Notes under the pieces: model-generated
What the model saw: the letters and a program-made list of their open reading frames with translations, nothing else
What the model was told of the DNA's origin: nothing
Database searches by the model: none
Program-made: the position numbers and the translations under genes
NCBI GenBank assembly: GCA_020635275.1
Contig: JACKAA010000003.1
Coordinates: 310,001-374,000, forward strand
Source: Ignavibacteriales bacterium
GTDB lineage: Bacteria; Bacteroidota; Ignavibacteria; Ignavibacteriales; Melioribacteraceae
Reading direction: 5' to 3'
DNA length: 64,000 bases
Shown: positions 1-7,794 of the stretch, one piece after another
Numbering within the stretch: position 1 is the stretch's first letter
How the letters are laid out: every line of letters starts with the position of its first letter

Positions 1-1067
1 CCTTGATAAAGTGGTTTTAAAACATCAACGAAATCATTAACACCCTTTAGCAATACTGTTTGGCTTCCCAAAGGAATACCAGCGTCTGCCAATCTTGAGC
101 AAGCTTCTTGAACTTCAGGAGTTAATTCATCTGGATGTGTAAAATGTACACTCATCCAAAGCGGATGATATTTCTTTAATATTTTTGTTAAAGCTGGTGT
201 AATTCTTTGTGGAAGTACAACCGGAACTTTTGTACCCATTCTTATAAATTCAACATGAGGAATTTTTCTTAATCTGGATAAAAGCCATTCAATTTTATCA
301 TCTGCTAATGTTAGAGGATCGCCGCCGGAGATTAATACATCTCTTACTTCTGAATGAGCTTTAATATATTCAATCGCATTTTCCCATTGCTTCATATCAT
401 GCTTATATTCACCACCAACATTTCCCACCATTCTTGATCTGGTACAATATCTGCAATAAACTGAACAAAAACCGGTAGCCAAAAATAAAACTCTGTCAGG
501 GTAACGATGCACTAAGCCTTTAACAGGTGAGTCACCTTCTTCATTTAGAGGATCTTCAGCTTCTCCGGGTGATAATAATTCTTCATCTTTGGTCATAATA
601 ACAGTTTTACGGATTGGCTGATTTGCATCAATTCCATCTAGTAAACTTGCATAATATGGAGTAATTGCAAACGGCAGCGGACCTTGATGAGCTAAAATTC
701 CCTCTTTTTCTGAATCAGAAAGTTTTACAATTCTTTCTAACTTTTCAATTGTTCTAATTCTGTTGCTTACTTGCCAATGCCAATCATTCCACTGCTCATT
801 AGTAATAGTTGGGTAATATTTTTTTCTAAAAGCTTGTGATTTTTTACTGATTGGAAACAATAATTTACTAACAACACTTAATGTTGTCTCATTATTTTTG
901 TTTTTAGATTTCTGGGTTAATTGAGTATCGAGCTTATGCGATAAGGTGCTAATATTAGATTGGTTGTGTGATAAATGATTGTTTATTGTAACTTCTAAAG
1001 AAGTCTTCGGAGAATAAGAAGTACTGGGAGGTTCTTCTTTCTCCGCTAAAAATTGCGTCTCTTCCAT
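1..1067 (-). CDS. kamA: Lysine 2,3-aminomutase (KamA/AblA), 3' end missing
   Basis: Radical-SAM, PLP-dependent aminomutase of the KamA family, which converts L-lysine to beta-lysine and supports lysine breakdown or osmolyte synthesis. Translating the minus strand from the ATG at 1067 gives about 355 residues that run off the left edge. The radical-SAM cysteine motif is intact as CSVYCRYC, preceded by SPVKGLVHRYPDR and followed by VLISGGDPLTL, both family signatures. The PLP-binding part lies outside the window. The N-terminal 45 residues are rich in Ser/Thr/Asn and look unconserved. A GAGAGG sequence lies 13 nt before the ATG. The gene stands alone, with a promoter about 100 bp upstream. A glutamate 2,3-aminomutase is the main alternative; the GVND motif late in the visible part fits a lysine enzyme, but my recall of which residue discriminates is not certain. 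Confidence 0.9.
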   Translation of the reverse strand, partial: MEETQFLAEKEEPPSTSYSPKTSLEVTINNHLSHNQSNISTLSHKLDTQLTQKSKNKNNETTLSVVSKLLFPISKKSQAFRKKYYPTITNEQWNDWHWQVSNRIRTIEKLERIVKLSDSEKEGILAHQGPLPFAITPYYASLLDGIDANQPIRKTVIMTKDEELLSPGEAEDPLNEEGDSPVKGLVHRYPDRVLFLATGFCSVYCRYCTRSRMVGNVGGEYKHDMKQWENAIEYIKAHSEVRDVLISGGDPLTLADDKIEWLLSRLRKIPHVEFIRMGTKVPVVLPQRITPALTKILKKYHPLWMSVHFTHPDELTPEVQEACSRLADAGIPLGSQTVLLKGVNDFVDVLKPLYQ

Positions 1068-1398
1068 CGCTTTTTGTTTTCCTCTCAGAGAAAAATGTTA
1101 AATAATTAGTGTTATTTAGTTCTGTTTTAAGCATAAACTTTTAAATAATTTTAAAAAATAATATGGTGATACATAACATAAAAAAAATGAATTTGTCAAC
1201 AGATATTTTCATTATAATTAAGTTTTAAAAATATTTTATATGATATATTCGAGGAGTAAAATTCAAATTATAGCGCTTGATTTGAGGATAATTAGATTCT
1301 TTTTTTCTATCATCCCAGTCAACAAAATTATTGTTAGATCATAATCAATTCTAATCTGCAAAATTTTATAATTTAGAAAATGTTGTAATAGGAAAATC
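1068..1398. other. AT-rich intergenic region, no gene seen
   Basis: About 330 bp between kamA and the transglutaminase-like gene, both read leftwards. It contains the kamA promoter and leader. A 68-codon frame crossing 1263-1469 is low-complexity Ile/Leu/Lys, overlaps the 3' end of the neighbouring gene and has no recognisable domain, so it is not counted as a gene. I see no tRNA, no convincing terminator and no repeat. Confidence 0.6.
1171..1199 (-). promoter_or_regulatory. Predicted promoter of kamA
   Basis: On the minus strand TTGACA (1199-1194) is followed after exactly 17 nt by TTATGT (1176-1171), close to the sigma-70 pattern. It points to the kamA start at 1067, implying an untranslated leader of about 95-100 nt. 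It is the only perfect -35 hexamer I found in this intergenic region. Confidence 0.5.
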
Positions 1399-3324
1399 TT
1401 ACTTTTTAACCAATACAATCTTTTTCTTATCAGCATCAGTAATTTGAGCATAAAAATCTCTATATTCATTATACTTTTCAGGTGGAATTGAATAATCAGA
1501 AATTTCTAAAATTCTTGTATAAACAATTACTGAATCATTTACATTTTTTATTTCTATCTTAAAATTTCCAAATGATGTAGTTAAATTTTTATTTTGTGGT
1601 AAAGATTCAACTTCAAAAGTTGATGGTATTAAATATTTTATACTATCTATATCTAAATATGGATAACTGAATCTGATTGGAGTAACTCTTTCTTCATTAT
1701 CATCAGGTACATAGTATTTTCTTTCCATTAAATTTGGATTAAAAAATATTCTTTTCCCTGAAATATTAGCATATCGTGGAAGCTTAACATTTAATGTAAA
1801 AATAGCTTCTCCCGTATTATTATTTTTAAACTCATAATCGTTTATTAAAATTTCTGGCACTGTAAACTGATTTTTAATCCATTTTTCTTCCTCTTCACTA
1901 TTTTTATATTCAAAAATTGCTTTAACGCCAGATAATTGATTTCCCTTTAAAATCGATTCACAATTTACTATTGCTGTTCCAAAAGCTAAGTTTACATAAA
2001 TATTTTTCTTTTGTTGATTTATTAGTGAAGTAGTTTTTGGGGTTCTTACTAATTTGCCACCGTCAGGTTTTACTAAAAGTGCCAATCTATTTTCATTTTC
2101 TGATTCAATAAATCCAAAATCTGAAAATTGGCTAGTACACTCCAACCAAACAGAGTCTTCTTCAAATGGAATACAAACAATTACGTGATTAAATTGATTA
2201 CTTGGAAATTCTTCTACAACTTCTCTTTTTGCATTTCCAGAGTTAATTAATACTGGATAACTAGTAATATTTATGAATTTTAATAATGATATCATATAAT
2301 TGGAAAGAGCTTTACAATCACCATAACCCCTTTCATAAACATAATTAGCATCAAAAGGTTGCCAACCTCCAATTCCAAGTTGCACACTAACATATCTTAT
2401 TTTTGATTGTAAATATTCATACAATAATTTTGCTTGTTCTTTTTTATTGTTAATATTTTTAACTAATTCCCGAATTTCTTGTTCAGCCAATTCAGGTAAT
2501 TTTGTTCTTCCTTTTGAAAGGTTATGAAACCACAATCCAAAATTTTCCCAAGTTTGCATGTTCCCAGAATAGCCCTCTATTCCGAAATTATTTGGAGCAA
2601 TTTTGACATGAGTTGTAATATCACTTAAATCAGATTTTGCTAAATTAACTGACATTTCTGATTGATTTTTGGTTTCCCAGACATAAGATTTCTTGCCATC
2701 CTTATAAGAAATAATTGGATGAATAGAATCAGAATTACACCAATATCTTAAATCTTCTTTTTCATTTATTTTTACTTCAAATCTACTACTTTCAACTGCG
2801 TCTAAAGTTTCTTGTGAATACCAAGAAGGCCAACTAATAAAACCATTGTAGTTAATTTCATAGGCAAATTCAACAGTATAAGGGTATTCATTATAGTAAA
2901 GATTAATATATTTCACCCTATTTTCATCATATAAAGTATAACCTTTATAAGCACTATAATCTTTGATATCATTATCATTAAGATCTCTAATTTCATTACC
3001 AAGTTTATCAAATATTTTGCCTTCCAAGTCATCAATTTCAATTAAGTTATTATCATATAAAAGAACTAATTCACCATATTCATTTCCTTGTCTGTTAAAA
3101 ATAGTTACAGCATATATTACTTTCATTATGGCATTCTCATTATCATAAACTTCAAAAATTGTATGCTTTTTTCTTATTACTGCATTATTTTCATTAAGAA
3201 TTGATATTGGAATATTCTGTACGTTATATTCATTTTCAGATTCTAATAAAATAGAATTTAAATTTGCTGATAATAGAATTTGGGAATAAAAAAAGATAAA
3301 ATGAAAATATTGCAGTAATTTCAT
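1399..3324 (-). CDS. Secreted DUF3857/transglutaminase-like protein, catalytic residues present
   Basis: A 641-residue exported protein with an N-terminal hydrophobic signal (FHFIFFYSQILLSA). A DUF3857-type beta-rich domain occupies roughly residues 30-260, a transglutaminase-like cysteine-protease fold about 280-420, and a C-terminal beta-rich domain the rest. The transglutaminase core keeps Cys337 in the motif YGDCKALS and His380 in FNHV; the third position is acidic (Glu395 in WLECTS) where Asp is more usual. Such proteins are common in Bacteroidota and relatives, usually of unknown substrate, thought to act on peptides or proteins in the periplasm. It lies 10 bp downstream of a paralogue on the same strand, so the two are almost certainly co-transcribed and may work as a pair. 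Confidence 0.8.
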   Translation of the reverse strand: MKLLQYFHFIFFYSQILLSANLNSILLESENEYNVQNIPISILNENNAVIRKKHTIFEVYDNENAIMKVIYAVTIFNRQGNEYGELVLLYDNNLIEIDDLEGKIFDKLGNEIRDLNDNDIKDYSAYKGYTLYDENRVKYINLYYNEYPYTVEFAYEINYNGFISWPSWYSQETLDAVESSRFEVKINEKEDLRYWCNSDSIHPIISYKDGKKSYVWETKNQSEMSVNLAKSDLSDITTHVKIAPNNFGIEGYSGNMQTWENFGLWFHNLSKGRTKLPELAEQEIRELVKNINNKKEQAKLLYEYLQSKIRYVSVQLGIGGWQPFDANYVYERGYGDCKALSNYMISLLKFINITSYPVLINSGNAKREVVEEFPSNQFNHVIVCIPFEEDSVWLECTSQFSDFGFIESENENRLALLVKPDGGKLVRTPKTTSLINQQKKNIYVNLAFGTAIVNCESILKGNQLSGVKAIFEYKNSEEEEKWIKNQFTVPEILINDYEFKNNNTGEAIFTLNVKLPRYANISGKRIFFNPNLMERKYYVPDDNEERVTPIRFSYPYLDIDSIKYLIPSTFEVESLPQNKNLTTSFGNFKIEIKNVNDSVIVYTRILEISDYSIPPEKYNEYRDFYAQITDADKKKIVLVKK

Positions 3325-3334
3325 ATAATTTTAT

Positions 3335-5347
3335 TTAATTGTTTTGACTTATGTTAGTTTTTTTTCTTAAAACTAATTGTTCGGATTGAAGGTCAATCAT
3401 TTGTGAATAAAATTCTCTAAGTTTTTGATACTTATTAGGACTTATTAATGTTGTTTTTATATCTAACCTATATAAAAGTTGAATAAAATTATCTTCAACA
3501 GATATAATTCTTTTAAATTTTAAATCATTATCTAATCTCAATTCTTTATTTTTGAATTCTTCATCAACTTCATAATTTGTAGGAATATATAAAGAAATTA
3601 CAGAATTATAAGACCTTTTATATCCATAATCTACAGGAAAATTTCTTTGCTTTAATTTAAAAGGATTTGATTCTCTTCTATGAATCATTAAAGGATTTAT
3701 GTAAAGATAATCATCATTTATTTGAGCATATTCAGGAGCAGAAAAATATGTTTCAATTCTAAGTGGAAGTTCAATACTATCTTTTGTTGGAATTAAAATT
3801 GAATCAATTATATAATTATTTTCTTCAGTATCATAAAATTCTTTAATAAATTCAAGTTCCGACTCATTTTGAAGTTCATTTCTATAATTTAGACTTCTAT
3901 AATCAGAAAAATCTTCTTTAAAAGAACCATTTATTGTTCCGGTCTCATCAAGTTTTACATATATTTGAGTATTAGTAATATTGTGTTTATTTGAAGATAA
4001 AGTTATCCATTCAGTTTTTTTATTATTCGGATTTATCACTAATCCTCTTACACCAATTACATCACTTGGTAATAAATCATATGCTCTTAATGGATCGGTA
4101 GCATCCAAAAAGTAAGTTTCTGAATCAATTTCTACATTTGCTAAAACATAATTAAACTGATTAACAATTGGATATAAAGTTTGAATTTCTCCATTTGATC
4201 TGGTACTTAGAATTACAGGATATCCATTGATGCCGGCACTTTTAAGAAGCGAAAGCAAAAGAAAAGTAATTTCAGAACTATTACCCTTTTTCAATTCAAT
4301 AACTTCATCAGGATCCAATTCTGAAAAAACTCTTTCATATTTATCCCATACTATTGAGTTTTTAACCCAATTATAAATTGCAAGCATTTTATCTTTTTTG
4401 TTAATAAGTCCATAGGTTATTTTCTTTTCTAATTCTTCTACATCACTATCATCATCAATTTTTTCATAAAAACTTTTCGAATCAATTAATTCTTCAACAA
4501 CTTTTTCCCATGATCCCAAAATATCAGTTTTTTTATTACGTGGAAATGCATATCCTGAAAGTTGAAGTTCAACTCTATTTTTATAATCTTCCAAATTACT
4601 TACATAAGGGGCATCTTTTACTGCCGGTGCATTTTCAACAGCCCATCTTGTTAAATTACAATTTGGATTTCCGCTGCCAATAATAGCTTGTGTTTTCCCA
4701 AAGTGAAAAACTTTCATTTGGGTGGTTTCCTTTATAACAAAATTTTCATAACCCATACTAACACCGGCATAAGCTAAATTTGAAGGGAAAAGTGTTCTAT
4801 ACTCACTCCAACGTATGGGTATTTCATGTTGAAATTCCCAATCTTTAATTCTATAAATATTGTCAATAAGTATTGTATATTTAACTTCAACAATGCAACC
4901 GGGTTCTAATCCAGGCATTGTAAATGTAATTTTATCATAATTTTCGCTAACCTCCTCCTCAAAAATATCATCCTCATCCAACTCTTTTTCTATTATATCT
5001 CCTTCACTATTTAAATTATATGTTACAGCTTCTAAATCATCAATAAATTCTGTATTATCTTTTGTATATAAATAGATAGTAAATGTTCCCCAGTCAAATC
5101 CATTTTTATTATATATTTTAATTCTAAGATGTCGAGTAAATTGAATTTTAAAATCATCATCTAATCTAGATTCTCCATAATCACATAAGAAAATAGCTTC
5201 AGCATCAACATCTAAAGGATACGATGTCATTCTTAATTCGTCTATATTAATTTCACCCCATTCAATTGGTGGTTGTGGAATTGTTTGAGATAACAGCTGA
5301 GTAAAACCGATAATGTGAAAAGATAGACAAATAAATAATTTAAACAT
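3335..5347 (-). CDS. Secreted DUF3857/transglutaminase-like protein, catalytic Cys and His lost
   Basis: A 670-residue paralogue of the downstream gene, with a signal peptide (residues 1-20, ending FTQLLSQ), a DUF3857 region and a transglutaminase-like region. Where the neighbour has GDCKALS this protein has GNSSEIT, putting Ser357 in place of the nucleophilic Cys. Where the neighbour has FNHV it has FNYV, putting Tyr400 in place of the catalytic His. The acidic position (FLDATD) remains. It is therefore likely a non-catalytic binding or scaffolding partner, or has an altered chemistry. The start has a clear GGAG (TGTGGAGAATAAATG). It is first in a two-gene operon and divergent from lexA. No frameshift or stop is seen, so this is a maintained gene, not a pseudogene. 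Confidence 0.8.
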   Translation of the reverse strand: MFKLFICLSFHIIGFTQLLSQTIPQPPIEWGEINIDELRMTSYPLDVDAEAIFLCDYGESRLDDDFKIQFTRHLRIKIYNKNGFDWGTFTIYLYTKDNTEFIDDLEAVTYNLNSEGDIIEKELDEDDIFEEEVSENYDKITFTMPGLEPGCIVEVKYTILIDNIYRIKDWEFQHEIPIRWSEYRTLFPSNLAYAGVSMGYENFVIKETTQMKVFHFGKTQAIIGSGNPNCNLTRWAVENAPAVKDAPYVSNLEDYKNRVELQLSGYAFPRNKKTDILGSWEKVVEELIDSKSFYEKIDDDSDVEELEKKITYGLINKKDKMLAIYNWVKNSIVWDKYERVFSELDPDEVIELKKGNSSEITFLLLSLLKSAGINGYPVILSTRSNGEIQTLYPIVNQFNYVLANVEIDSETYFLDATDPLRAYDLLPSDVIGVRGLVINPNNKKTEWITLSSNKHNITNTQIYVKLDETGTINGSFKEDFSDYRSLNYRNELQNESELEFIKEFYDTEENNYIIDSILIPTKDSIELPLRIETYFSAPEYAQINDDYLYINPLMIHRRESNPFKLKQRNFPVDYGYKRSYNSVISLYIPTNYEVDEEFKNKELRLDNDLKFKRIISVEDNFIQLLYRLDIKTTLISPNKYQKLREFYSQMIDLQSEQLVLRKKTNISQNN

Positions 5348-5422
5348 TTATTCTCCACAAATAAAATAATAATCGTAAAACTAAAATAAAGTTTTAATTT
5401 TAATATTAAATAAATATTTTAC

Positions 5423-5453
5423 TTGACACGTGTACGTTTGTACACTATATTTG
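5423..5453 (+). promoter_or_regulatory. lexA promoter
   Basis: TTGACA at 5423-5428 and TATATT at 5446-5451 are separated by exactly 17 nt. The -10 continues as TATATTTG, so it also matches the Bacteroidota-type TAnnTTTG element. Transcription would start near 5458, about 25 nt before the chosen lexA start codon. Confidence 0.8.
5430..5445. promoter_or_regulatory. Putative LexA operator (SOS box) in the promoter spacer
   Basis: GTGTAC-GTTT-GTACAC is a perfect 6+4+6 inverted repeat filling the spacer between the -35 and -10 of lexA. A dimeric repressor bound here would block RNA polymerase, which fits autorepression by LexA. The arm differs from E. coli (CTGT..ACAG) and B. subtilis (CGAAC..GTTCG) boxes, but the same GTAC-centred style is plausible for this group. 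The assignment rests on position and symmetry. Confidence 0.7.
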
Positions 5454-5482
5454 TAGTGAACAAAATATCACTAGAGGTAAAT

Positions 5483-6109
5483 TTGACAGATAGACAGAAA
5501 GATATACTAAATTTCATTAATGATTTTTTAACTGTTAATGGATTTCCTCCAACTTATAGAGAAATTGGTAATTTTTTTAGCATCAATAGTACGTTTGGAG
5601 TAAAACGCCATTTAGATGCTTTAATTAAGAAAGGATATATTAATATAGATAGCAAATCTAACCGATCTATAACTTTAACTGAAAAATCATTAGAAAGATT
5701 TAATTCTAAAAAAGATAATAATTCGGTTGAAATTCCAATATTAGGTAGAGTCGCCGCTGGTTATCCTGTACTTTCTGAGCAAAATATTGATGGAACTTTA
5801 TTTATTGATTCAAGTCTAATAAAACAAGGTGGAAAGTATTTTGGATTAAAGGTTCGTGGTGATAGTATGATTGATGATGGAATTTTTGAAGGCGATACTG
5901 TAATTGTAAAGTCTCAGAATGAAGCTAAGAATAATGAAATAGTTATTGCAATGGTTAATCAAGATACAACTGTTAAAAGATTTAGAAGAGCTGATAATAT
6001 CATTGAGCTTATACCAGCAAATAAAAATTATGATATAATATCAATATCTTCAAAAGATGATCTAACAATTTTGGGAAAAGTTGTTGGAGTTTATAGAACT
6101 TATAATTAA
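5483..6109 (+). CDS. lexA: LexA repressor, SOS response
   Basis: LexA represses DNA-damage genes and cleaves itself when stimulated by RecA filaments. The 208-residue product has the N-terminal winged helix (DRQKDILNFI, GFPPTYREIG) and the C-terminal S24 peptidase domain. The self-cleavage bond is Ala92-Gly93 (VAAGYP), the nucleophile is Ser128 (GDSM) and the general base Lys165 (TVKRF), matching the spacing in E. coli LexA. The reading frame is open upstream to 5423, but that would put the start inside the promoter. The TTG at 5483 lies 4 nt after AGAGGT and gives MTDRQK, the usual LexA beginning. It heads a three-gene operon with two small genes following at gaps of 8-9 nt. Confidence 0.95.
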   Translation: MTDRQKDILNFINDFLTVNGFPPTYREIGNFFSINSTFGVKRHLDALIKKGYINIDSKSNRSITLTEKSLERFNSKKDNNSVEIPILGRVAAGYPVLSEQNIDGTLFIDSSLIKQGGKYFGLKVRGDSMIDDGIFEGDTVIVKSQNEAKNNEIVIAMVNQDTTVKRFRRADNIIELIPANKNYDIISISSKDDLTILGKVVGVYRTYN

Positions 6110-6118
6110 GGGGAAATT

Positions 6119-6367
6119 GTGAAAACTGATATTTTTAATTCAGCAATATTGAGCAGAAAAAAGTTACGTTTTTTATATAATTTAAATCATGTTGAAATGG
6201 AACCGTACTTTTTAGCTATAAATAAAAATGGTGAAAAAGTTATTTACGGACGTGTAAATAATTCACATAATATAAAAATGTTTGAATTCAATAAAATCTT
6301 TAACATTAAGGTTTTAGAACAAACTAAATTTTCACCAATAATCCCTATTTTACCAATATTAAACTAA
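6119..6367 (+). CDS. Small WYL-domain-like protein
   Basis: An 82-residue protein starting at GTG 6119 with a good ribosome site (AAGGGG, 5 nt upstream). The pattern resembles a stand-alone WYL domain: a start helix with AILSRKKLRFLYN, then VEMEPYFLAINKNG, VIYGRVNN, and the closing MFEFNKIFNIKVLEQTKF. WYL domains bind nucleic acids or other ligands and are usually attached to a helix-turn-helix in regulators of DNA-damage or defence genes; here the DNA-binding part is absent. Position directly behind lexA under its damage-regulated promoter suggests a role tied to the SOS response. The family call is by pattern only and the function is inference. Confidence 0.65.
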   Translation: MKTDIFNSAILSRKKLRFLYNLNHVEMEPYFLAINKNGEKVIYGRVNNSHNIKMFEFNKIFNIKVLEQTKFSPIIPILPILN

Positions 6368-6375
6368 GGGCAGCA

Positions 6376-6774
6376 ATGAAAGAAAGCATTCGGCAAAGAA
6401 GCGTTGATGACCTTATAAGTCATTTTTGGAAAAACGGTTATTTAACCTTAAGCAGAAAATTTGGGACTTATTTACCAACACCCTCAAATGTTGGGAAATA
6501 TGAAGTTGATGCAATAGGCAAATTTAAAAAGAAATATGCTATTGGTATTATTTTAAGTGAAGAAGAATTAAACGATCCAAAAGTTTATACAAAACTTGAA
6601 TTTTTAGCCACAAGGCATACTAAATATTCTAATAAAAAAGTAACTTTGTTTCTTGGTGTACCCAAAATGCTTTTTAACAAAGTTAAATTATGTATATCAA
6701 ATCTCAGTATAGAAGCTCAAAAAAATATTAAAGTTGTGTCAATTAACGATGACAGCACTCCAACATTGCTTTAA
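6376..6774 (+). CDS. Small protein of unknown function, possible degenerate PD-(D/E)XK-type fold
   Basis: A 132-residue protein, start ATG 6376 with AAGGG 5 nt upstream, third gene of the lexA operon. I do not recognise a named family. The predicted element order is helix (SVDDLISHFWKNG), strand (GTYLP), a long hairpin (YEVDAIGKFKKKYAIGIIL), helix (PKVYTKLEFLATRH), strand (KVTLFLGVP), helix and strand (IKVVSIN), which resembles the restriction-endonuclease-like core. Glu43 and Asp45 sit where the first acidic residues would be, but the E-x-K pair expected in the next strand is missing, so catalysis is doubtful. No signal peptide or membrane segment. It could act with the WYL protein in a damage response; this is inference from location. 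Confidence 0.6.
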   Translation: MKESIRQRSVDDLISHFWKNGYLTLSRKFGTYLPTPSNVGKYEVDAIGKFKKKYAIGIILSEEELNDPKVYTKLEFLATRHTKYSNKKVTLFLGVPKMLFNKVKLCISNLSIEAQKNIKVVSINDDSTPTLL

Positions 6775-6909
6775 CTCCTCTTTAGTGCCATACTATTTTT
6801 AGGTACAAATAATAGCCCAAAATTAAAATAAATTTTTGAGAACTAATTATTTTTTGTATTGTACAATTAAATTGTGTTTATGTATTAAAATTGCATATTG
6901 TTGAGAACC

Positions 6910-6938
6910 TTGACATTTAGAATTTCCTCGGTTATTTT
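6910..6938 (+). promoter_or_regulatory. Predicted promoter of the uppS-bamA operon
   Basis: TTGACA at 6910-6915, 17 nt spacer, TATTTT (followed by G) at 6933-6938. It lies 35 bp before the uppS start codon and is the only strong promoter match in the 198-bp gap after the lexA operon. Confidence 0.65.
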
Positions 6939-6972
6939 GGAGATTCTGATTTAAAATAGTTGAGAGATATTT

Positions 6973-7794
6973 TTGGCAAAAACGCTCAGTGATAAAGATT
7001 TAGCTTTAATAAAAAAAGTTAAACAGCAAGGAAATATTCCAAACCATATTGCTATTATTATGGATGGTAACGGAAGATGGGCGGCAAATAAAAATTTGCC
7101 AAGAGCTGCTGGCCATAAAAGAGGTGTTGAAACAGTTAGGTCAATGGTTCAATCATGTATAAATCTTGGCGTTAAGTACTTAACATTATATACATTTTCA
7201 ACAGAAAATTGGAAAAGACCGCAAAAAGAAATATCTATGCTTATGCGGTTAATGGTTAAAAGTTTACAAAAAGAAACAAATGAATTAAATCAGAATAATG
7301 TTAAAATTACATCAATTGGAAATTCTGATAGTTTACCAAAAATTGTTCAAAAGGAATTACAGCAAGCAAAAGAGATAACTAAGAACAATAGTACACTTGT
7401 CTTGAACCTTGCTTTAAGTTACAGTGGCAGATGGGAAATTATTGAAGCCGCCAAGAAAATTGCTATTGAATACGCAAATAAGAATATAAAGATTGAAGAC
7501 ATAAACGAAAATTTTTTATCAGATCATTTAACCACTGCCGGAATGCCTGATCCTGATTTAATGATTAGAAGCGGTGGTGAACATAGAATAAGTAATTTTT
7601 TAATCTGGCAGATAGCTTATTCGGAATTATTTGTTACAAACGTTCTTTGGCCGGATTTTAATTGTAAAAATTTAATTGAGGCTATTGAAGATTATCAAAA
7701 AAGAGAGAGAAGATTTGGACTTATCAGTGAACAGATATCTGAAGCCCACGAAAAACCAAACAAAGCGGTCAAACTTGCCGATCAACTTGCTTAA
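6973..7794 (+). CDS. uppS: Undecaprenyl diphosphate synthase (isoprenyl transferase)
   Basis: Cytosolic cis-prenyltransferase that extends farnesyl diphosphate with isopentenyl diphosphate to make the C55 carrier lipid for peptidoglycan, O-antigen and other polymers. At 273 residues it is slightly longer than the usual ~250, with a short charged N-terminal extension. The signature HIAIIMDGNGRWA places the catalytic Asp at residue 31. Later family motifs TLYTFSTENWKRP and DLMIRSGGEHRISNFLIWQIAYSEL are complete. The start is TTG 6973 after a weak GAGAGA; no ATG is available before the DGNG motif except its own Met. The 3' end overlaps the start of bamA, so the two are translationally linked. 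Confidence 0.95.
   Translation: MAKTLSDKDLALIKKVKQQGNIPNHIAIIMDGNGRWAANKNLPRAAGHKRGVETVRSMVQSCINLGVKYLTLYTFSTENWKRPQKEISMLMRLMVKSLQKETNELNQNNVKITSIGNSDSLPKIVQKELQQAKEITKNNSTLVLNLALSYSGRWEIIEAAKKIAIEYANKNIKIEDINENFLSDHLTTAGMPDPDLMIRSGGEHRISNFLIWQIAYSELFVTNVLWPDFNCKNLIEAIEDYQKRERRFGLISEQISEAHEKPNKAVKLADQLA

Noticed and set aside
1263..1469. 68-codon minus-strand frame in the kamA leader region
   Set aside because: Low-complexity Ile/Leu/Lys, overlaps the 3' end of the transglutaminase-like gene, no ribosome site or domain.
5423..5482. Upstream extension of lexA to a TTG at 5423
   Set aside because: That TTG is the -35 hexamer; transcription starts about 35 nt later, and TTG 5483 has a good ribosome site and the usual LexA start.
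7676..7774. Upstream extension of bamA to ATG 7676
   Set aside because: It would put about 33 extra charged residues before the signal peptide and lies wholly in the uppS coding region.
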